Assembly: GCF_018613415.1 (NCBI RefSeq)
Contig: NZ_JAGGQG010000007.1
Location: 1 to 64,000 of the forward strand
DNA from: Bacillus sp. ISL-18
GTDB taxonomy: Bacteria > Bacillota > Bacilli > Bacillales > Cytobacillaceae
Direction: 5' to 3'
Length of the DNA stretch: 64,000 nt
Part shown: one piece after another, positions 52,140-59,630 of the stretch
Layout of the letters: each line of letters opens with the position of its first letter
Position numbering within the stretch: the stretch's first letter is position 1
The notes under the pieces: generated by a model
What the model was told of the DNA's origin: nothing
Seen by the model: the letters and a program-made list of their open reading frames with translations, nothing else
Database searches by the model: none
Position numbers and translations under genes: made by a program

Positions 52140-52335
52140 TTATCGCTTTTTAAAAATATCCGATAACCAAAAAGAAAGGATCATAGCAGCCTAATGTGGG
52201 AAAGCAATCATAAACATAAGAATCCCTACACCTAAGTGGTCTTGTATATATAGATTTGGAAAAAGACTATATTCAATTGGCTGAAACAACAACACTCCAA
52301 TAAAGGATGGGAAAAGAGGGATAAATTTCACCTTC
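52140..52335 (-). pseudogene. C-terminal part of a membrane protein with nonsense codon
   Basis: A frame without a start reads KFIPLFPSFIGVLLFQPIEY, LGVGILMFMIAFPH, TAG, then AAMILSFWLSDIFKKR and a stop. Two membrane helices; fused upstream to an IS110 fragment. Family unknown. Confidence 0.5.
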
Positions 52336-52416
52336 AAAAATACACTTTTTTAGTGCGTTATATATCACGAGATAACTCTTTCCCATGCTTACATCAAGCG
52401 CTATAACATGTTTCAA
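52331..52416 (-). pseudogene. IS110-family transposase, 28-codon N-terminal fragment
   Basis: TTG 52416, preceded by TAGGAGGATAGATTTATT, opens KHVIALDVSMGKSYLVIYNA then LKKCIFEGE. LDVSMGKS with the first catalytic Asp is typical of a second IS110 subgroup. The sequence then switches into a membrane-protein remnant, so the rest of the element was deleted. Its 5' leader is preserved upstream. Confidence 0.75.
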
Positions 52417-52665
52417 AATAAATCTATCCTCCTAACTTGTTTCGGAAGTCTTCACCTTACAATTATCGATTCCCATTTCTTATACACGATCTCAAGGATC
52501 CAACATACTCAAACCTGATTCAAATAAGGTAAGTGAAGTAGGTCAGTTTATGTTACGAATTCTAAGATCCAAAAAAGCCCCCGACCTATGCTTCACTTCA
52601 ACTATATAAAAAAAATAGTTGTGCTTACCAATGCCTTGGTCTGCACAACTAATCTTAGTATGTTT
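52417..52665 (-). ncRNA. Leader of the IS110 remnant, candidate bridge-RNA region
   Basis: About 250 bases of non-coding leader. It contains AGTTGTGC/GCACAACT (52617-52624 with 52643-52650), a hairpin followed on the minus strand by ATTTTTTTT, then GGTCGGGGGC...TTTTTTGG. The element end and the exact RNA are unknown. Position and structure fit an IS110 non-coding end. Confidence 0.4.
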
Positions 52666-52684
52666 ATATTCAAACCTCATATTT

Positions 52685-52790
52685 CTTCATTACAGGAATG
52701 CTGTCCGTTACTTCAAGAAGAAAAATAGACCGCTGCAGCGATCATCAAAGTTAGCTAATGCACCCGATAGTTGAAGAAGCCCTTTACTTC
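52685..52790. repeat. Dispersed stem-loop repeat, copy 24
   Basis: GTTACTTCAAGAAGAAAAATAGACCGCTGCAGCGATCATCAAAG, CACCCGATAGTTGAAGAAG. It is joined on the left to the 40-base segment TTCATTACAGGAATGCTG shared with 176-225, as copy 1 is. Confidence 0.75.
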
Positions 52791-52817
52791 AATTACATAT
52801 AATATTAGGTCTACGCA

Positions 52818-53120
52818 TTAAGTTTCAATTCTAATTCCTTGTTTTTCGTATATTTTTATAGCAAATTCGGGAGCATATTTTGGAGAACTCCATTTAATTT
52901 TTTCTATGAAATCTTGATTACTTTCACTGAAGTCAACCCAATCAACTGTGTCTATCGCAAATACTTGAAAATTTGATTGAAATGGAGATTGACGTTTACA
53001 TTTTGGGTTTGGACAACCTTTTATAGAAGCAGGCTTTATTCTACCTGTTTCAGATTTAATAGTGTCCATTTCAAGCCAATGAAAAAGTCCACAACCACAA
53101 CAAAAATATTCTCTTTGCAT
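52818..53120 (-). CDS. Zinc-binding hypothetical protein
   Basis: A 100-residue protein with a probable zinc ribbon: CCGC near residue 8 and CPNPKC near 36-41. A C-terminal alpha/beta region follows (KYAPEFAIKIYEKQGIRIE). AAGGGGGATTTT precedes the ATG. No family recognised; it belongs to the group of small Cys-pair proteins of this region. Confidence 0.6.
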   Translation of the reverse strand: MQREYFCCGCGLFHWLEMDTIKSETGRIKPASIKGCPNPKCKRQSPFQSNFQVFAIDTVDWVDFSESNQDFIEKIKWSSPKYAPEFAIKIYEKQGIRIET

Positions 53121-53299
53121 AAAATCCCCCTTAAAATCTGAATTACTTCAATTTATAGGTATGATGAGCTAGTAGTGTTATGTGTGGTAATTGTTACCAT
53201 GTAGAGGATTTAAAGGTTTGTTTTAAGAAGGAATAGGAAAATTGTAATAAATGCAAAGAATGAAATGTATTCTTACTAAAGTCCCGTTTGATTGAGTGT
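53121..53299. other. Spacer without recognised genes
   Basis: No gene or hairpin is supported between the zinc-binding gene and copy 25. A 146-codon plus-strand frame at 53406-53846 lies over the repeat and the antisense of a real gene and is rejected. Confidence 0.4.
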
Positions 53300-53470
53300 C
53301 TACTAACCTGCCACTTCGTATTATAAGGTCAGCCAGATATTTCTGGCTGACCAATTTATCCAAAACAACCAATAACTCGGTATAACATGCTTGTTAGTGG
53401 AATGAATGGTGCAATTGTTCTTATTGAATATCGCACCACCAGTTACTTTAAGTATAATATTTTACAATCA
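53300..53470. repeat. Dispersed stem-loop repeat, copy 25 (split)
   Basis: TACTAACCTGCCACTTCG, then a perfect hairpin GGTCAGCCAGA/TCTGGCTGACC (53327-53352), then at 53390-53470 GTTAGTGGAA..., CACCACCAGTTACTTTAAGTATAATATTTTACAATC. The interior is expanded relative to other copies. Confidence 0.65.
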
Positions 53471-53485
53471 CTTCGTAATTCAAAC

Positions 53486-53710
53486 CTATTTTAAATCAAA
53501 AATGCTTTCACACTTTCCTGTTCCAATCCCTAACAATGAAAGGAAAGATATTAGGATTATTAACAACCCTAATAGGACCATTCCTCCTTCAGTAGAAATA
53601 AGAGAAAGAAACTTCAAATGCTTAGGGTGTTCTTTTGTATTCAAATATAGAAATAAACAACCTAGTAAAACAAAAAACACTCCTATACCGATACCAACTA
53701 AATTGCACAT
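53486..53710 (-). CDS. Small membrane protein (74 residues)
   Basis: Two membrane helices (about 5-23, VGIGIGVFFVLLGCLFLYL, and 42-64, GGMVLLGLLIILISFLSLLG) with a short basic loop. TTGGAGGCTTTTA precedes ATG 53710, a strong site. Unknown function. Confidence 0.6.
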   Translation of the reverse strand: MCNLVGIGIGVFFVLLGCLFLYLNTKEHPKHLKFLSLISTEGGMVLLGLLIILISFLSLLGIGTGKCESIFDLK

Positions 53711-53767
53711 TAAAAGCCTCCAAAAATCAGTAATAACTCTTAATATATCACGATTAATTCATCTAAT

Positions 53768-53860
53768 AAATTTTACTAACCTGCCCCGTAAACAAAAAAG
53801 ACCGGCGCAGCAATTCCGTCTTCGGATCATGCACCCGTTAGTTTAAGTGAATAATCTTTA
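53768..53860. repeat. Dispersed stem-loop repeat, copy 26
   Basis: ACTAACCTGCCCCG, AAAAGACCGGCGCAGCAATTCCG, GCACCCGTTAGTTTAAGTGAATAATC. The right arm of hairpin 1 is deleted. It lies 3' of the gene at 53914. Confidence 0.75.
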
Positions 53861-53867
53861 TTAACTA

Positions 53868-53908
53868 ACAAAAAAAGACAACCTCGCCCCTGCTCGGTTG
53901 TTTTTTAT
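53868..53908 (-). terminator. Rho-independent terminator
   Basis: AACAACCGAG...CGAGGTTGTC on the minus strand, followed by TTTTTT. It directly follows the secreted-protein gene. Confidence 0.7.
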
Positions 53909-53913
53909 TAAAT

Positions 53914-54462
53914 TTAATCAGTTGAGTTAGCGATCTTTACTAATATTTCGGGTGTAACTTTGTTTGATACCTTTTTGTCAATCCCGAGCATATATTGCCA
54001 ATTATCTTTTTCAAAAACAAGAAAATTCATAATTGGAGCATCATCCATATAAATAGCTTTTTGACCATTTTCAAGTGTATAGACCTTTTGATTGCCTCTA
54101 TCCTTAAAATTTATTTTATTTTTTAAGGGGCGGATATCAACTTTATAATTATTTTCGCGTGACTTTTCATTCACAAAATGGATTGTTAGAAAATCATTTG
54201 TGTCATAGTTCTTATCTTCATAAAATCTTCCGAATTGATGGGTGAAAGGAATTGAAGGCTTGATTTTTGGCAATTTTACATTTTGTTCAAAGTGATCTTC
54301 AAATTCCTTAACTGCTACATCAGCAGATTTATATCCACCTTGAGTGAACATTTCCTCAAATGAAGGAGGAGTATCGTTTGGATGGGCAAAGGCTATATCA
54401 TTAGTTGGTACAAAATAAGCAATACAGAGTATTAAACTAATAAAGTTAATTCTTTTCTTCAA
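53914..54462 (-). CDS. Secreted protein, DUF4367-like
   Basis: A 182-residue protein with a signal peptide (basic start, FISLILCIAYFVP, then probable cleavage near AFAHP at about residues 24-27). The mature part ends in VYTLENGQKAIYMDDAPIMN, FLVFEKDNWQYMLGIDKK and EILVKIANS, which resembles DUF4367, a domain often found on anti-sigma or sporulation membrane proteins. Start is TTG 54462 with a GGATGG site. No membrane anchor, so secreted. Family assignment is tentative. Confidence 0.6.
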   Translation of the reverse strand: MKKRINFISLILCIAYFVPTNDIAFAHPNDTPPSFEEMFTQGGYKSADVAVKEFEDHFEQNVKLPKIKPSIPFTHQFGRFYEDKNYDTNDFLTIHFVNEKSRENNYKVDIRPLKNKINFKDRGNQKVYTLENGQKAIYMDDAPIMNFLVFEKDNWQYMLGIDKKVSNKVTPEILVKIANSTD

Positions 54463-54534
54463 TGTTCCATCCGCCCTCTTTCTCCTTTTAATAAGTATTC
54501 TTCCCGATTTATGAAAGATTATTTTTCTTGAAAT

Positions 54535-54640
54535 ATGTAACTAACCTGCACAGTTAATTCAACAAAAAAATGACCACCTCAGCGATCCTCATCCTAAACA
54601 AAAGAACCCAGTTAGTTGAACAGGTCATTCAAATAAGGTG
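54535..54640. repeat. Dispersed stem-loop repeat, copy 27
   Basis: GTAACTAACCTGCACAGTTAATTCAACAAAAAAATGACCACCTCAGCGATCC..., CCCAGTTAGTTGAAC. Hairpin 1 is ACTAAC...GTTAAT, partly decayed. It lies upstream of the DHFR-like gene. Confidence 0.65.
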
Positions 54641-54770
54641 CTACCAATTAAAGGTAACACCTATTCTGATGCTGGCACTGTCCCATTTTATTTTAATTAG
54701 TGTTACTTATAGAACTTTCTTACCAAAATTTATAAAAAATTGGTTATACTTACATTGGAGGTAAAGAAGT

Positions 54771-54845
54771 ATGAAAAAATATCCCTCATGGACAAAGGAG
54801 ACTAAAAATGAGAAAACTCGTTCTATTTCTGCACGCATCGCTTGA
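54771..54845 (+). CDS. Possible leader ORF of the RibD/DHFR-like gene
   Basis: ATG 54771 behind TTGGAGGTAAAGAAGT opens a 24-codon basic frame (MKKYPSWTKETKNEKTRSIS) that overlaps the start of the DHFR-like gene in another phase. Its own site is better than that of many genes here, so it could couple or reduce translation of the main gene. Confidence 0.35.
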   Translation: MKKYPSWTKETKNEKTRSISARIA

Positions 54846-55383
54846 CGGTTTTGTAGAAGGTCCGAACGGCGAAATGGACATTGGCTGGGTTTCATACGAT
54901 GCTGACTTGGAGAAACACGCGAAAGAAATTCTGAGTTCTGCAGACACTGTCATATGGGGACGTGAGACTTATCAGATGATGCACAGTTACTGGACATCTG
55001 TGCCTTCTGACCCTTCTGCTTCGCAGCACGAACGGGATCATGCCGAGTGGATCGAAAAGACACCCAAAGTCGTTTTTTCCACAACGTTGGAGAAAGTCGA
55101 ATGGAACAATTCCAGACTAGTGAAAGAAGATGTCGAGGAAGAAATCAAGAACCTCAAACTGCAGCCAGGCAAGGATATGGTCATCCTCGGCAGTCCTAGG
55201 TTAGCTCACTACCTTATGCAGCTTGATTTAATAGATGAGTATAAAATTACGGTTTCTCCTGTATTGATCGGCAGCGGGTTGCCGTTATTCCAAGGTCTCA
55301 AAGAGAAGATCAATCTTAAACTGATCGAAAACAAGACATTTGATTCTGGAGCCATAGCCCTCGTTTACCAGACGGCTAGATGA
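54808..55383 (+). CDS. Dihydrofolate-reductase-family protein (RibD C-terminal type)
   Basis: A 191-residue protein of the DHFR superfamily, RibD_C/YwjB/YyaP type: FLHASLDGFVEGPNGEMDIG, TVIWGRETYQMMHSYW, VVFSTTLEKVEW, MVILGSPRLAHYLMQLDLI and VSPVLIGSGLPLF. These bind NAD(P)H and reduce an unknown substrate. CAAAGGAGACTAAAA precedes ATG 54808. The gene is visibly richer in G and C than its neighbours, a hint of transfer. Own terminator downstream. Confidence 0.85.
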   Translation: MRKLVLFLHASLDGFVEGPNGEMDIGWVSYDADLEKHAKEILSSADTVIWGRETYQMMHSYWTSVPSDPSASQHERDHAEWIEKTPKVVFSTTLEKVEWNNSRLVKEDVEEEIKNLKLQPGKDMVILGSPRLAHYLMQLDLIDEYKITVSPVLIGSGLPLFQGLKEKINLKLIENKTFDSGAIALVYQTAR

Positions 55384-55428
55384 CCTTTTCTCCTAAAGCA
55401 GATTCGACGGATACGATAGCTCAATAAG

Positions 55429-55456
55429 CTGCCTCTTTAACGAGGCGGTTTTCTTA
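55429..55456 (+). terminator. Terminator of the DHFR-like gene
   Basis: CTGCCTC (55429-55435) pairs with GAGGCGG (55442-55448), then TTTTC. Confidence 0.7.
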
Positions 55457-55689
55457 TCGTAAAGATCAACATCAGGATTTAATATAGCCTAAATCTAAGA
55501 TGAAGACGCAAACATTAAGTAAATCATACCGGTAAAACAATTTGGGTTAGGTATCCCTAAAAAAATGCAAAATCAAGCAATCAAAAGATAATGAAAAAAA
55601 GAGCGAAATGAAAAATTGGTATAGAATGATTATTCTAACCTTGAAGTTTGAAAAAATACAATTCTTTAAGAAAAAAGAAAACAGCAAAA

Positions 55690-55775
55690 AAAGACCACAT
55701 TTAGGTCCGGAAATTCAGTTTCTTTAAGTAAAGTATCCGTTAGTTTAAGTACATTCCTTCACATAACGTTGTTTG
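55690..55775. repeat. Dispersed stem-loop repeat, copy 28
   Basis: AAAGACCACATTTAGGTCCGG (hairpin GACC/GGTC), then GTATCCGTTAGTTTAAGTACATTCCTTCACATAACG. The 3' block is well kept. Confidence 0.7.
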
Positions 55776-55822
55776 TCAAACAATAATCAATCTAAGTTAA
55801 CATAATCCACATTAGTACAATA

Positions 55823-55856
55823 AAAATACCCAATCTTCATAGATAGGGTATTTTTA
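55823..55856. terminator. Bidirectional terminator
   Basis: AAAAATACCC (55823-55832) pairs with GGGTATTTTT (55847-55856). It closes the dead carboxymuconolactone decarboxylase gene on the minus strand. Confidence 0.7.
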
Positions 55857-55873
55857 TTAAAAAGACATTAATA

Positions 55874-56320
55874 TCATTTCGCTAAAGTTGCAATATTTCC
55901 CATAGAAATTGAAATCCTGTTCCAACTATTTATTTGGTTTATTAGAATAACTAGGTCCACGTATTCTTTTTCTGTGTAGTGTCTACGTACACGATTATAT
56001 AATACATCAGGTACACGCTTAGTCGGAATCATTGTCCCATGATCAGTTAACTCTAAAGCTACTTTTTCTGCTTCTGTATAGAATTCGCACTCTTTCCAAG
56101 CACTAATACAATATAGACGTTATTCCGTTTCTCCCATTTTTCTAGCATCAGCTGTATGCATGTTAATACAATATGACACCCATTTATTTGAGAAGCCCGA
56201 ATTTTTATAAGTTCACGAATCTTTACGGTCTATACCCGTTGTTTTCGTATACTTCTCCATTTCCATCATTATTTTAAGTGCTTCTGGTGTCACATTGTAA
56301 TAATCAACTCGTTGTTCCAA
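55874..56320 (-). pseudogene. Carboxymuconolactone decarboxylase/AhpD-like protein, multiply mutated
   Basis: TTG 56320 follows AAGGAGG at ideal spacing and opens LEQRVDYYNVTPEALKIMME, a standard start of this family. After GIDRK the frame shifts; the core then reads YCINMHTADARKMGETE, TAA, RLYCISAWKECEFYTEAEK, KRVPDVLYNRVRRHY, NSWNRISISMGNIATLAK. The redox CxxC has lost its first Cys (VSYC instead of CAYC). A frameshift, a nonsense codon and a lost catalytic residue show a true pseudogene rather than a read error. Confidence 0.75.
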
Positions 56321-56627
56321 TTCAACTACCTCCTTATACTTCATGCTTCCTAAACAATTTCCGAAAACAGCCAAACGGTGGTCTGTTTGATTAACCAAGG
56401 CTTCATGTATGCCTTTCTATTGGAAAACGTACGTTTTATACTGAAAAAAAGTGTCCCAATTTATCCGCAAAAACTGTGTCATCTCTTTTAAGCGTCACAC
56501 CGTTTGCGTAAGTACATTTCTCACTAATTTCTAATTTTCGATAAGGGTCTTTTCTTAATAATTTTCTACCTCATTGATCTAACATTTGGTGGTTGTTTTA
56601 TGACCGCTGAAAATAAATTACCTTCTT
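56321..56627. other. Spacer with short shared segment
   Basis: GCAAAAACTGTGTCATCTCTTTTAAGCGTCAC at 56472-56503 matches the segment at about 7637-7671 and runs directly into a CACACCGTTTGCGTAAGTACATTTCTCAC end of the dispersed repeat. No gene supported. Confidence 0.4.
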
Positions 56628-56720
56628 TCACTAAACTTCCATTAGTTCAAGAAGAGAGCTGCCATTTCTGGCAGCTCTGATCTTCCAATCTTGCCCCCAG
56701 TTAATTGAAGTTAAAACCTA
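56628..56720. repeat. Dispersed stem-loop repeat, copy 29
   Basis: CACTAAACTTCCATTAGTTCAAGAAG, then the perfect hairpin AGAGCTGCC/GGCAGCTCT (56655-56663 with 56670-56678), then GCCCCCAGTTAATTGAAG. Confidence 0.8.
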
Positions 56721-56882
56721 CATTTCTGGTTGAGGGCTAATATTGATATTTAAATCCCAGTATCATTTTTTTGGATACCATTCCAAATATCTAGCAATTA
56801 CCACATTTTTTGCATTCGAACATATATCTTACTTCCTGTTATACTCATATGCATTTTCTTCACTTTGAATTTCTGTTTTAAT

Positions 56883-57383
56883 CTATTCAATAAAGTTTAT
56901 CTTATGTTCCTGGCACCATTGAATCGCAATTTGCTTAAAACAGTCGTCACGGAATAAGTACCATTGTTCCTCCATGTCAAGGTCAATTATTTTGTCCTTA
57001 AACCTTCTAAAAGCACCTTTACCCTTAATGGCCCTTAATAAGGATTCTTGCTTACGATCATCACTAACGGATAAGCAAAAGTTCTCCATTATTTCATACT
57101 CATTCACTTCATATTTAGTAGGTAACTCTATATAATTATCAAAGTTTTCAACCACATCATTTGCAACCAATCTATTTTCTTGTTCCCATTCAGGTAAATC
57201 TTCAAATGGTTCTTCATCCTCGGCTGCACTCAAGTCTTCGCATGATATGAGCACTATTTCACCCGTTTTATTATTTAGGAATGAATGTGACTCTTCGAAC
57301 TGCAACTCCATTTCCTCAATAATATCTCTTAGTTTTACTTGTACGCTAATTATTATTTCACCTCCAAAAAGTAGGTTAAACAA
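56883..57383 (-). CDS. UPF0158-family protein with an unclear start
   Basis: A 155-166-residue protein: VKLRDIIEEMELQFEESHSF, FLNNKTGEIVLIS, EVNEYEIMENFCLSVSDD, GAFRRFKDKIIDLDMEEQWY and FRDDCFKQIAIQWCQEHKI fit UPF0158. Function unknown. The best ribosome site (TTTGGAGGTGAAA, 57361-57365) points at ATA/ATT codons near 57350-57353, where family members begin, and no ATG, GTG or TTG is there. The only standard start is TTG 57383, upstream of the site. Either a rare start codon or a mutated start. Confidence 0.7.
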   Translation of the reverse strand: MFNLLFGGEIIISVQVKLRDIIEEMELQFEESHSFLNNKTGEIVLISCEDLSAAEDEEPFEDLPEWEQENRLVANDVVENFDNYIELPTKYEVNEYEIMENFCLSVSDDRKQESLLRAIKGKGAFRRFKDKIIDLDMEEQWYLFRDDCFKQIAIQWCQEHKINFIE

Positions 57384-57385
57384 AG

Positions 57386-57553
57386 CTAAATAACCCAGGT
57401 AAGTAGTGTAGTGATAAAAAGAATTTGTCCCATTAGAAAATTAATATTTCGCTCTCTTGTTAACTTGCTTGGTAGGAATTTATTTACTATAAAGTTGATT
57501 GTAATAACTAATACTAATGTAAAAATAAAAGTTAAAACAAACTCATATAGCAT
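57386..57553 (-). CDS. Small membrane protein (55 residues)
   Basis: Two helices (FVLTFIFTLVLVITINFIV and GQILFITTLLTWVI) separated by a basic loop (KLTRERN). I start at ATG 57553 because GGAGTGACATTA is directly upstream; the frame extends to 57595 without a site. It ends three bases before the UPF0158 frame, so the two may be coupled. Confidence 0.55.
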   Translation of the reverse strand: MLYEFVLTFIFTLVLVITINFIVNKFLPSKLTRERNINFLMGQILFITTLLTWVI

Positions 57554-57634
57554 TAATGTCACTCCATGCGTCATTGTTTTGTATATTATTCCCATTCAAG
57601 CTTTGTTTAACAAACTTATTCTGTAAAAACACTA

Positions 57635-57690
57635 AAAAAAGCCGCCTAAGCAGCTGCTAGTGAAAGCCTTGCACAGTTAACTAAAGAATT
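57635..57690. repeat. Dispersed stem-loop repeat, copy 30
   Basis: AAAAAAAGCCGCCTAAGCAGCTGC, then TTGCACAGTTAACTAAAGAATTC. It lies 3' of the gene at 57691. Confidence 0.55.
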
Positions 57691-57999
57691 CTAAAATAAC
57701 CTCCAATCTCCAACATCCCAAATAAATTGGCAATAAACATAATACAAAACTAAGATTGAATTAACCATCATACAAAAATTGTAAAAAAAGTCTTTGGTGG
57801 ACACATTAATTAATAAACCAAGAAATAGAAAGTTACCTAATACAGGAACTAACGTAAACCACATTCTTTCATCCCAAATAGAGACTGTACTAGGATTTAG
57901 CCACATAATAAATTGGTCCGAGACTTGTGCAATAACAGAAAGAAATATAAATATGCAAATCAAAATAAATAATAAATGCCTTTTCATCTTTACATTCAT
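57691..57999 (-). CDS. Membrane protein of unknown function (102 residues)
   Basis: Three hydrophobic segments (LLFILICIFIFLSVIAQV; WFTLVPVLGNFLFLGLLI; FCMMVNSILVLYYVY). ATG 57999 has GTGGGGAG seven bases upstream. No family recognised. Confidence 0.55.
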   Translation of the reverse strand: MNVKMKRHLLFILICIFIFLSVIAQVSDQFIMWLNPSTVSIWDERMWFTLVPVLGNFLFLGLLINVSTKDFFYNFCMMVNSILVLYYVYCQFIWDVGDWRLF

Positions 58000-58277
58000 T
58001 CGAATTCTCCCCACTTTTGAGAATAGAAATAAATTTGATCTTCCATTATTATTTCAATCGAGCAAATAAGTTAAGCGTTTCCGAAGAAAAAGATTCGCAA
58101 AATTAAATAACACTAGGAACAAACTATGTAAAAAGGAATATTAAGTTTGTAACATAGAAATTCTATGTATGTGAATTTAAATTAAATTTATTAACTTTTA
58201 ATGAACCGACCGGCGGATTTACCAATAAAAAAAGATAGCATCGGCGACCTATATTCAAACATGAAGTACCCTCTAGC

Positions 58278-58874
58278 TTAATAAGAACCAACAAAATACC
58301 AATGTTCATCTAACTTTTCTATTTGTTTAAAATCTCCACCAAAATCGTTATGGCTTAGCTTTTTATCATATGGTGAGTATACGAATCCAGAGAAATTATC
58401 TAATATCCCACGATATGTGAAAAACAAAATCAAGTTATTGTTTTTTTCGATAACTACCTCTCCGCCACCTTTAGATAATCGGTGATATTGTTTAGGTAAT
58501 TGGATAATTGATGAATCGTAAGAAATGTTGGGTTTCAAAGTACCGTTTTTCACCATTTGCACTACTTCTTCTCTTTCCGATCTATGCGATTTGAAGTCCA
58601 AATCTAAAATGACTTGAGTAAAAGGAAAGTACAACCATAATAAAATTGTTATTATTTGAATGGTTAATGGCTTCCAATCCTTATGTTTAAATAAATGTAT
58701 GGTGGCCTTTACTGTAATGAAAATAAAAAATCCAAATATCACTAACCAAACAGGTGCCATCAAAAATTCTTTTATTATATCGACCAAATACCATTGAAAA
58801 AATTCTAGTAAAATAACCAATATACTACTTGCTAATGCCAAGAATAAAAGTTGATTTTGTTTCAAATATTCCAC
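58278..58874 (-). CDS. Membrane protein with extracytoplasmic domain
   Basis: A 198-residue protein: three N-terminal helices (about 10-28, 38-58, 70-90) and a C-terminal soluble part of about 100 residues (YRGILDNFSGFVYSPYDKKL, IEKLDEHWYFVGSY). Start is GTG 58874. The layout fits an envelope protein; family unknown. Confidence 0.6.
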   Translation of the reverse strand: MEYLKQNQLLFLALASSILVILLEFFQWYLVDIIKEFLMAPVWLVIFGFFIFITVKATIHLFKHKDWKPLTIQIITILLWLYFPFTQVILDLDFKSHRSEREEVVQMVKNGTLKPNISYDSSIIQLPKQYHRLSKGGGEVVIEKNNNLILFFTYRGILDNFSGFVYSPYDKKLSHNDFGGDFKQIEKLDEHWYFVGSY

Positions 58875-58939
58875 ACTCTCATAGGATCGTTTTTTGGCTT
58901 CATTTTATAGAAATAATGACTAGAATATCAATGGTATTT

Positions 58940-59010
58940 TGTGACAGACCTTCTCTTCTAACTGGCCACTAAGTTGAACAAATAAAAGCCACCAGAAAAG
59001 GCAGCTGGGA
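58940..59010. repeat. Dispersed stem-loop repeat, copy 31 (degenerate)
   Basis: TCTTCTAACTGGCCACTAAGTTGAACAAATAAAAGCCACCAGAAAAGGCAGC. It lies 3' of the DUF4275 gene. Confidence 0.5.
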
Positions 59011-59038
59011 TCTTGGATACTAGTATAATCTAAAATTG

Positions 59039-59470
59039 CTATTCCCCCATTTGTTGATAGAAATAGGGTCCACAAAAGTATTCATGAGTATGGACATATG
59101 TCCATGAAAAGTTTTTATCAACCACATAAACATCATTTATATAATGATCAAATTCATTGATAATGTCTTCGGCCTTTAAACTTGTAATGTTTTCAAGTAA
59201 TAATACATATTCATTGTCTTGATAAAAAATATAACAAGTATCTTTCATTGTCCTATTAAAGGCATCCCTTGCTTTTTGTTCTTCTAAACAAGAGAGTTTT
59301 TTATAGCTAAATATATGCCATAAATGCTGATGTAAATAAATTTTTCTTTTTTGGGATTTGCTAAGGTGCTTAGCGAATGTTTCTTCCCATTGTTTCCGAA
59401 GTTCGTTTCTCTTGTTTTTTAATTTGGTAACAATGATTCCCTTGGCTTTTAACAAATCAATCTGTTCCAT
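59039..59470 (-). CDS. DUF4275 family protein
   Basis: A 143-residue protein: LRKQWEETFAKHLSKSQKRK, IYLHQHLWHIFSYKKLSCL, YIFYQDNEYVLLLENI and TYVHTHEYFCGPYFY match the DUF4275 pattern of Bacillus orphan proteins, possibly toxin-immunity related, though no toxin is adjacent. GAGGAGTACAAT precedes the ATG. Confidence 0.75.
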   Translation of the reverse strand: MEQIDLLKAKGIIVTKLKNKRNELRKQWEETFAKHLSKSQKRKIYLHQHLWHIFSYKKLSCLEEQKARDAFNRTMKDTCYIFYQDNEYVLLLENITSLKAEDIINEFDHYINDVYVVDKNFSWTYVHTHEYFCGPYFYQQMGE

Positions 59471-59580
59471 ATTGTACTCCTCAAGCTTTCTCCGGGTTAT
59501 TTTACTAAATTACTAAAGCACCCCGATAATTGTAGGTATTTTCCCCTTATAATAAGCTTAAATACCCAAATCACAGCAAC

Positions 59581-59610
59581 AAAAAGGCAATGGAGTGAAT
59601 TCCACTGCCT
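59581..59610 (-). terminator. Terminator of the methyltransferase gene
   Basis: AGGCAGTGGA pairs with TCCATTGCCT on the minus strand, then TTTTTG. Confidence 0.7.
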
Positions 59611-59630
59611 ACTCTTACAAGCAAAAAGTA

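Larger units (their letters stand above)
55384..55873. other. Spacer with terminators and a repeat
   Basis: It holds two terminators and copy 28 of the repeat. No gene is supported; short frames are Lys-rich and AT-biased. Confidence 0.45.

Noticed and set aside
53406..53846. A 146-codon plus-strand open frame
   Set aside because: It runs over repeat copies and antisense to the small membrane gene at 53486-53710, which has a strong ribosome site; composition is not protein-like.
54570..54764. A 64-codon frame inside repeat copy 27
   Set aside because: Its start and first half are repeat sequence; no independent evidence of coding.
57411..57626. A 71-codon plus-strand frame at 57411-57626
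   Set aside because: Exact antisense shadow of the small membrane gene at 57386-57553.
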